Assembly (NCBI RefSeq): GCF_036884655.1
Contig: NC_088344.1
Location: 36,087,001 to 36,151,000 of the forward strand
Direction of reading: 5' to 3'
Origin: Musa acuminata AAA Group
Lineage: Eukaryota > Streptophyta > Magnoliopsida > Zingiberales > Musaceae
DNA length: 64,000 nucleotides
The notes beneath the pieces are model-generated. The model saw only the letters and a program-made list of their open reading frames with translations, was not told the origin of the DNA and did no database searches. How positions within the stretch are numbered: the stretch's first letter is position 1; every line of letters starts with the position of its first letter. Positions 61,701 to 64,000 of this stretch are shown here, piece after piece. The translations under genes were made by a program, and so were the position numbers.

Positions 61701-63412
61701 AAGGGTCACATTCATAATCTTGAAAAATAAAAAATTAATATCCTGTATAAATTTGAACTGCATGAGTCAAGAGGTTGTCAAGAATATTTATCTGAATAGT
61801 CAGATGCATCCATCCTTGAGAGAAAGAACATAGGTAATGATCTTAGCAAAACAAACTGTCTTTCAATAATTGCAAAAACTATGAAGTTTGCAGCTTTGTA
61901 GACCTTTCAAAAGTAAACTCCCCGTTTAGAAATTGTTTGGTGAAGGAGATGATTCGAAGCACATAATCATGAGAAGATAAAGAGGTTTGTCTGATATGGG
62001 AGAACACCTATATATACCAGTAGCAGAGTTGGCCGAAGCTCTTAGGAAGGAGCACCATAACATATCACTGATGAGTAGATTTACAGCTACTTCAGACCCA
62101 CGCATATCACAGCCATAGACATGTATCTGCTGCCATGGCTCACATCCATTGTAGCAGATACCAGCGATGGCTGGGGAAACTATGCCACCAGCAGGTGGCT
62201 GTTCCAGATGTGAAACATCGAGCATTGTGGCATCCCATTCCCATTGGCGGCAACAGCGTTGATAGTGTCACTGGCAGCAGAGGGATTGTGTGACTGCGAT
62301 AAGCTCAAGGACCTGCAGCCAACTATACCCAACAACAGATCGTGACTGAATAACACCTCCTGTGGACGATGGAACGGATCGAGTCACTTGTACCGAGTCA
62401 GGCGCATGGTCCCTTGAATGGGAGGAGCAGGAAATGAGCAAAAAGGAGGGTGAGAAGCTCTATTTATGTAATAGATACAGCCAAAAGAAGTGTTTACATG
62501 GGGAAGAAAGCATAAGTTAGTGGCGCATGAGAAGAATGAGAGAGGTTGGAGATGAATTATGATCAAATTTGGTTGAGACTGAATGTTCGCGCCATGTACA
62601 CTCGAGCCTTGGCAATCAATTTTGCATCAATGAAGAGTGTCCGAGTAGCTTGTTTATGTTGAAACGTTTTCCAGAATCTTGATTGACCACTGGCTTTATA
62701 TGGAGCTTTCCTGAATGTATCGGCATCACATATGCATTGCAAGTATTGTTCTTCCCATTGACCGCTCACCGAAACATGCTTATGTCTACCACCGACATAT
62801 AATCAAGTAAAACCGCGCGATAAAAGCAAAATTCGTGTCCACAAGAAGAGATCAAGCACTAAACCAAATCATGGATCCGCGAACACTGCCGTTTCTAAAT
62901 CAGTTGCCAATCTAATTTCTTCCTCTAAAGATCATACATAGACTTCCGGATACGACACCATCATCGGTTGAACCAAAACCCCATCCGATCTCATGACAAG
63001 CATTCTAACAATCTTACTCCGTTTCTTAAATCTCCAACACCAATCAAGAAACCAAAATCAAGGAACGGGAACACACCTGGAATCTGTTGTCCGGTTCCCA
63101 AATACTTCAAGAATCGGCGGAGCAAGGTCGTTACGAGATCAACCGAGGAAGAAAATTCCAAGGGAACAAATACATGCCACAGAAAACTCCACGGAAACCG
63201 AATAGGAAGCGGAAACAAGAAAAGGTAACGCACCTGGAACCGGAAGCTACCCTCAACAGAATTCTCCAAAGAAGTGGTAAAGGGAACGAAGCGAATCCGA
63301 CATAGCCCCTCTCAACCTACATCAAACTAAACGAGTTCATTTCAAGATTCAAGTGAAGGAGAAATCGAAGAACAAGAAATATAAAAGAAGAAGAAGATGG
63401 TTTGGAGACAAC
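58778..63412 (-). other. Probable leader intron of the CIP1-like gene
   Basis: A splice acceptor (CTGCAAG) ends at 58787, ten bases upstream of the start codon, and a donor (CGCTTCAG|GTTGTC) lies at 63412-63413 on the minus strand. Together they define a 4.6-kb leader intron. It is AT-rich, with a (TA)10 run at 60484-60504. From 59600 to 60350 the text is repeat-like, with GGCTAGGCC and GGGCTGGGC words. No gene is recognised within it. Short frames at 61926-62225 and 62968-63228 have no known similarity. An unrecognised gene inside cannot be excluded. Confidence 0.4.
60484..60504. repeat. (TA)10 microsatellite
   Basis: Uninterrupted TA run in the probable CIP1-like leader intron. Confidence 0.9.
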
Positions 63413-63585
63413 CTGAAGCGTTAATAACTGCAAGAATCGGAGACAGAGGGAGGGAGAGAGTTGGGGATGGAAGACGACTACTGCGGTGATGGTGGTGTGT
63501 GTGGAGTGAAAAGGGAGGAGAGGGGCGGAGAAGGGATAGTATTTTTGGAACCTACCCATTTCATTATACCCTGGCTATTTATTTC
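63413..63585 (-). promoter_or_regulatory. Probable leader exon and TATA box of the CIP1-like gene
   Basis: 63413-63550 read on the minus strand is C/T-rich (CTCTCTCCCTCCCTCTGTCTCC-type text) and typical of a plant 5' leader, ending at a good donor. AATAAATAGCC on the minus strand at about 63574-63584 is a plausible TATA box. Assignment to the CIP1-like gene rests on orientation and on the lack of any other minus-strand gene before it. Confidence 0.4.
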
Positions 63586-63769
63586 TATTTACGGCGGGTA
63601 GCACAAGTGGGTCCAGTTTGCAGGGGGCCGGCAGATTTGTCCGTGACCGTCGAAACGTGGCAGATCCTTCCACTGCCGTCTGATTCGTTGATTCTGTTTT
63701 TTACTCCGGGGAATGGAGGTAATGCGAACGGCGTGTGAAGTTACCTTCGCATATGGGGTGCGTTTGACC

Positions 63770-63903
63770 CACGTGGACCAATAGAGAGGGGGCGGCGCCC
63801 CATTGTCTTACGCTGACGAGAGTTTTCGCACCGCTGCCCCCTCCAGGCTGTCCTCCCTCGCTCTGTGTTTCCCGCCAATGCCGGGGCCCACGAGGGCCAC
63901 GTG
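63770..63903. promoter_or_regulatory. Two G-boxes and a CCAAT box near the right edge
   Basis: CACGTG lies at 63770-63775 and 63898-63903, with CCAAT at 63778-63782. Surrounding sequence is GC-rich. They sit about 220 and 350 bp upstream of the inferred CIP1-like transcription start, but could serve a gene beyond the window. Confidence 0.45.
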
Positions 63904-64000
63904 CGACGCCATCGTTGGCTCCCGCCATAGATATGGGACGCGCGTAGAGCGGTCGCGGCATTGCCCTCGTTCTAACCATCCACAGATGACGACGATAAGA

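Noticed and set aside
61926..62225. Minus-strand frame of 99 codons with several Cys residues
   Set aside because: No recognised domain, no clear signal peptide, and located in the probable leader intron of the CIP1-like gene.
1..64000. tRNA, rRNA, snoRNA or microRNA genes, or a novel gene system
   Set aside because: No cloverleaf, rRNA core or box C/D pattern was recognised by reading, though small RNAs can be missed by eye. The genes present belong to known, independent plant families.

Overview
This is a nuclear genomic window from a flowering plant. Genes are intron-rich with GT-AG junctions, products include plastid- and mitochondrion-targeted and plant-hormone enzymes, and the spacers hold plant-type transposon relics, microsatellites and long A/T-rich stretches. 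GC-rich first exons beside AT-rich introns and the style of the repeats suggest a non-grass commelinid monocot, possibly a banana relative. That placement is inference; no marker gene in the window proves it.

Layout from left to right. (1) A clade-typical protein phosphatase 2C gene (+, 1930-6567), whose N-terminal exons were not found. (2) A decayed GH28 polygalacturonase (+, 7538-11638) with frameshifts and stops, a 246-bp in-frame tandem duplication in its last exon, and a 748-bp non-autonomous hAT element in an intron. (3) An intact single-exon DYW-type PPR gene (-, 12207-15026). (4) A truncated Ty3/gypsy relic (-, 15455 to about 17826). (5) A ten-exon polypyrimidine tract-binding protein gene of the PTBP3 type (-, 19188-26073). 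(6) A five-exon plastid sigma factor, best matched to SIG5 (-, 27643-31160). (7) A repeat-rich spacer with LTR-like sequence (31.8-37.4 kb). (8) A four-exon JAR1-type GH3 acyl-amido synthetase (-, 37422-40417). (9) A gene-poor, microsatellite-rich spacer (41.5-46.4 kb). (10) An eight-exon ADNT1 mitochondrial adenine nucleotide carrier (+, 46488-54659). (11) A long coiled-coil protein resembling COP1-interactive protein 1 (-, 55256-58777), whose leader exon and promoter probably lie near 63.4-63.6 kb at the end of a 4.6-kb leader intron.

Exon boundaries were derived by hand. For PTBP3, SIG5, JAR1, ADNT1 and the CIP1-like gene every junction keeps frame and the summed lengths (465, 505, 582, 357 and about 1046 residues) suit the families. 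These are independent housekeeping, organellar and signalling genes, not an operon or cluster. I found no undescribed biological system. The most testable oddities are a long pyrimidine tract in the pre-mRNA of the PTB gene itself, the hAT element with perfect 8-bp target duplications, the duplicated exon in the dying polygalacturonase, and the co-location of the PPR and ADNT1 genes, whose apparent Arabidopsis counterparts are also near neighbours.
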